Notes under the pieces: model-generated
Databases searched by the model: none
What the model was told of the DNA's origin: nothing
The model's input: only the letters and a program-made list of their open reading frames with translations
Program-made: the position numbers and the translations under genes
Part shown: positions 5,398 through 6,027 of the stretch, one piece after another
Numbering within the stretch: position 1 is the first letter of the stretch
Layout of the letters: the number at the start of each line of letters is the position of its first letter
Assembly: GCA_027031305.1 (NCBI GenBank)
Contig: JALVRJ010000087.1
Coordinates: 1 to 6,027, forward strand
Direction: 5' to 3'
Length of the DNA stretch: 6,027 bases
Source of the DNA: Hyphomicrobiales bacterium
Lineage (GTDB): Bacteria > Pseudomonadota > Alphaproteobacteria > Rhizobiales > Aestuariivirgaceae

Positions 5398-6027
5398 ATG
5401 AACGCCAATGCAGGACATCCGCGGCTGATCACTTTCGGCTGCCGGCTGAACGCCTATGAATCCGAGGCCATGCGCCGGCTGGCGGCGCAAGCGGGGCTGG
5501 CGGATGTGGTGATCGTGAACACCTGCGCGGTGACGGCGGAAGCGCAGCGCCAGGCGCGGCAGGCCATCCGCAAGGCCAGGCGCGAGCACCCGCAGGCGCC
5601 GCTGATCGTCACGGGCTGCGCGGCGCAAACGGAAGCGCAAGCCTTCGCGCAAATGCCGGAGACGGACGCGGTGCTGGGCAACGCGGAGAAGCTGGACGCG
5701 GCGCAGTGGCGCAGGGTGGCCGATGCCCTTTCCGGCGGCAGCGCGGAAAAGCCGGTGTTCGTCTCCGACATCATGCGGGAGAAGAGGGTGCGGCCCGTGC
5801 CGTTCTCCGGCTTCGCCGAGCGCACGCGCGCCTTCGTGCAGGTGCAGACGGGGTGCAACCATCGTTGCACCTTCTGCATCATCCCCCATGGGCGGGGCAA
5901 CGCGCGTTCGCTGGACGTGGACGAGGTGATCGCGCAAGTGCGGGCGGCGCGCGCCGCCGGGCACCGCGAGGTGGTGCTCACCGGCGTCGATCTGACGAGC
6001 TGGGGCGAGGATTTGCCGGGCGAGAAT
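5398..6027 (+). CDS. mtaB: tRNA (N6-threonylcarbamoyladenosine(37)-C2)-methylthiotransferase MtaB, 5' half
   Basis: The first 210 codons of a gene that continues past the window; the family is about 400-430 residues long. The enzyme is a radical SAM methylthiotransferase that converts t6A37 to ms2t6A in ANN-decoding tRNAs. The N-terminal UPF0004 domain has its three cluster cysteines: Cys15 in ITFGCRLNAYES, Cys43 in VNTCAVTAEA, and Cys74 in VTGCAAQ. The radical SAM cluster motif CNHRCTFC gives Cys153, Cys157 and Cys160, followed by IIPHGRGNARS and the strand EVVLTGVDLTSWG. FGCRLN and NTCAVT, and GVDLTSWG in place of the MiaB/RimO versions, favour MtaB. The start at 5398 has AGGGTGG (5382-5388) 9 bases upstream and lies 4 bp after dapF, a pairing common in alphaproteobacteria, where ftsY often comes next. 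The TRAM domain would lie outside the window. Confidence 0.93.
   Translation, partial: MNANAGHPRLITFGCRLNAYESEAMRRLAAQAGLADVVIVNTCAVTAEAQRQARQAIRKARREHPQAPLIVTGCAAQTEAQAFAQMPETDAVLGNAEKLDAAQWRRVADALSGGSAEKPVFVSDIMREKRVRPVPFSGFAERTRAFVQVQTGCNHRCTFCIIPHGRGNARSLDVDEVIAQVRAARAAGHREVVLTGVDLTSWGEDLPGEN

Noticed and set aside
1..6027. A new defence, toxin-antitoxin or mobile system
   Set aside because: All genes except the small membrane protein fall into known families, and no nuclease, toxin, integrase or transposase motif is visible.

Overview
The window is GC-rich, almost fully coding, and all recognisable genes lie on the + strand. The gene content points to an alphaproteobacterium, probably a Rhodospirillales-like lineage. 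The evidence is a TIGR02186 ('Alpha_TM') membrane protein next to a universal stress protein, a dapF-mtaB pair typical of that class, a DapF with the ACGNATRC form of its first catalytic loop, and palindromic intergenic repeats whose read-through encodes 'VIPAxAGIS'-like peptides. The species cannot be named from this sequence alone.

Layout, left to right. (1) Bases 1-1006 hold the 3' part of a TIGR02186-family transmembrane protein gene, then after 22 bp a universal stress protein gene. (2) Bases 1007-1127 are a short intergenic region filled by a palindromic repeat. (3) Bases 1128-4331 appear to be one transcription unit: a small two-helix membrane protein of unknown function, a tungsten/molybdenum aldehyde:ferredoxin oxidoreductase (AOR), and an AFG1/ZapE-type ATPase whose ATG overlaps the AOR stop codon (ATGA). 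(4) Bases 4332-4508 are a second intergenic region with another copy of the repeat and a plausible sigma70-type promoter. (5) Bases 4509-6027 hold dapF and, 4 bp later, the 5' half of mtaB (a tRNA methylthiotransferase), which runs off the window.

How the genes relate: dapF and mtaB are housekeeping genes (lysine/peptidoglycan precursor synthesis and tRNA A37 modification). The AOR is the accessory element. It is an oxygen-sensitive, tungstopterin-type enzyme with all four cluster cysteines, but no ferredoxin-like, flavoprotein or MoaD-like partner is encoded in the window. It is translationally coupled to a ZapE-like ATPase; in E. coli ZapE matters for division under low oxygen. Together with the upstream stress protein this suggests, as inference only, a low-oxygen or redox-stress theme. 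I see no CRISPR array, insertion sequence, tRNA, rRNA or clearly new defence system. The most unusual non-coding signal is the repeat pair: all four stem-loops keep 8-bp stems with GNRA loops on one strand or the other, and compensatory base changes preserve the pairing.
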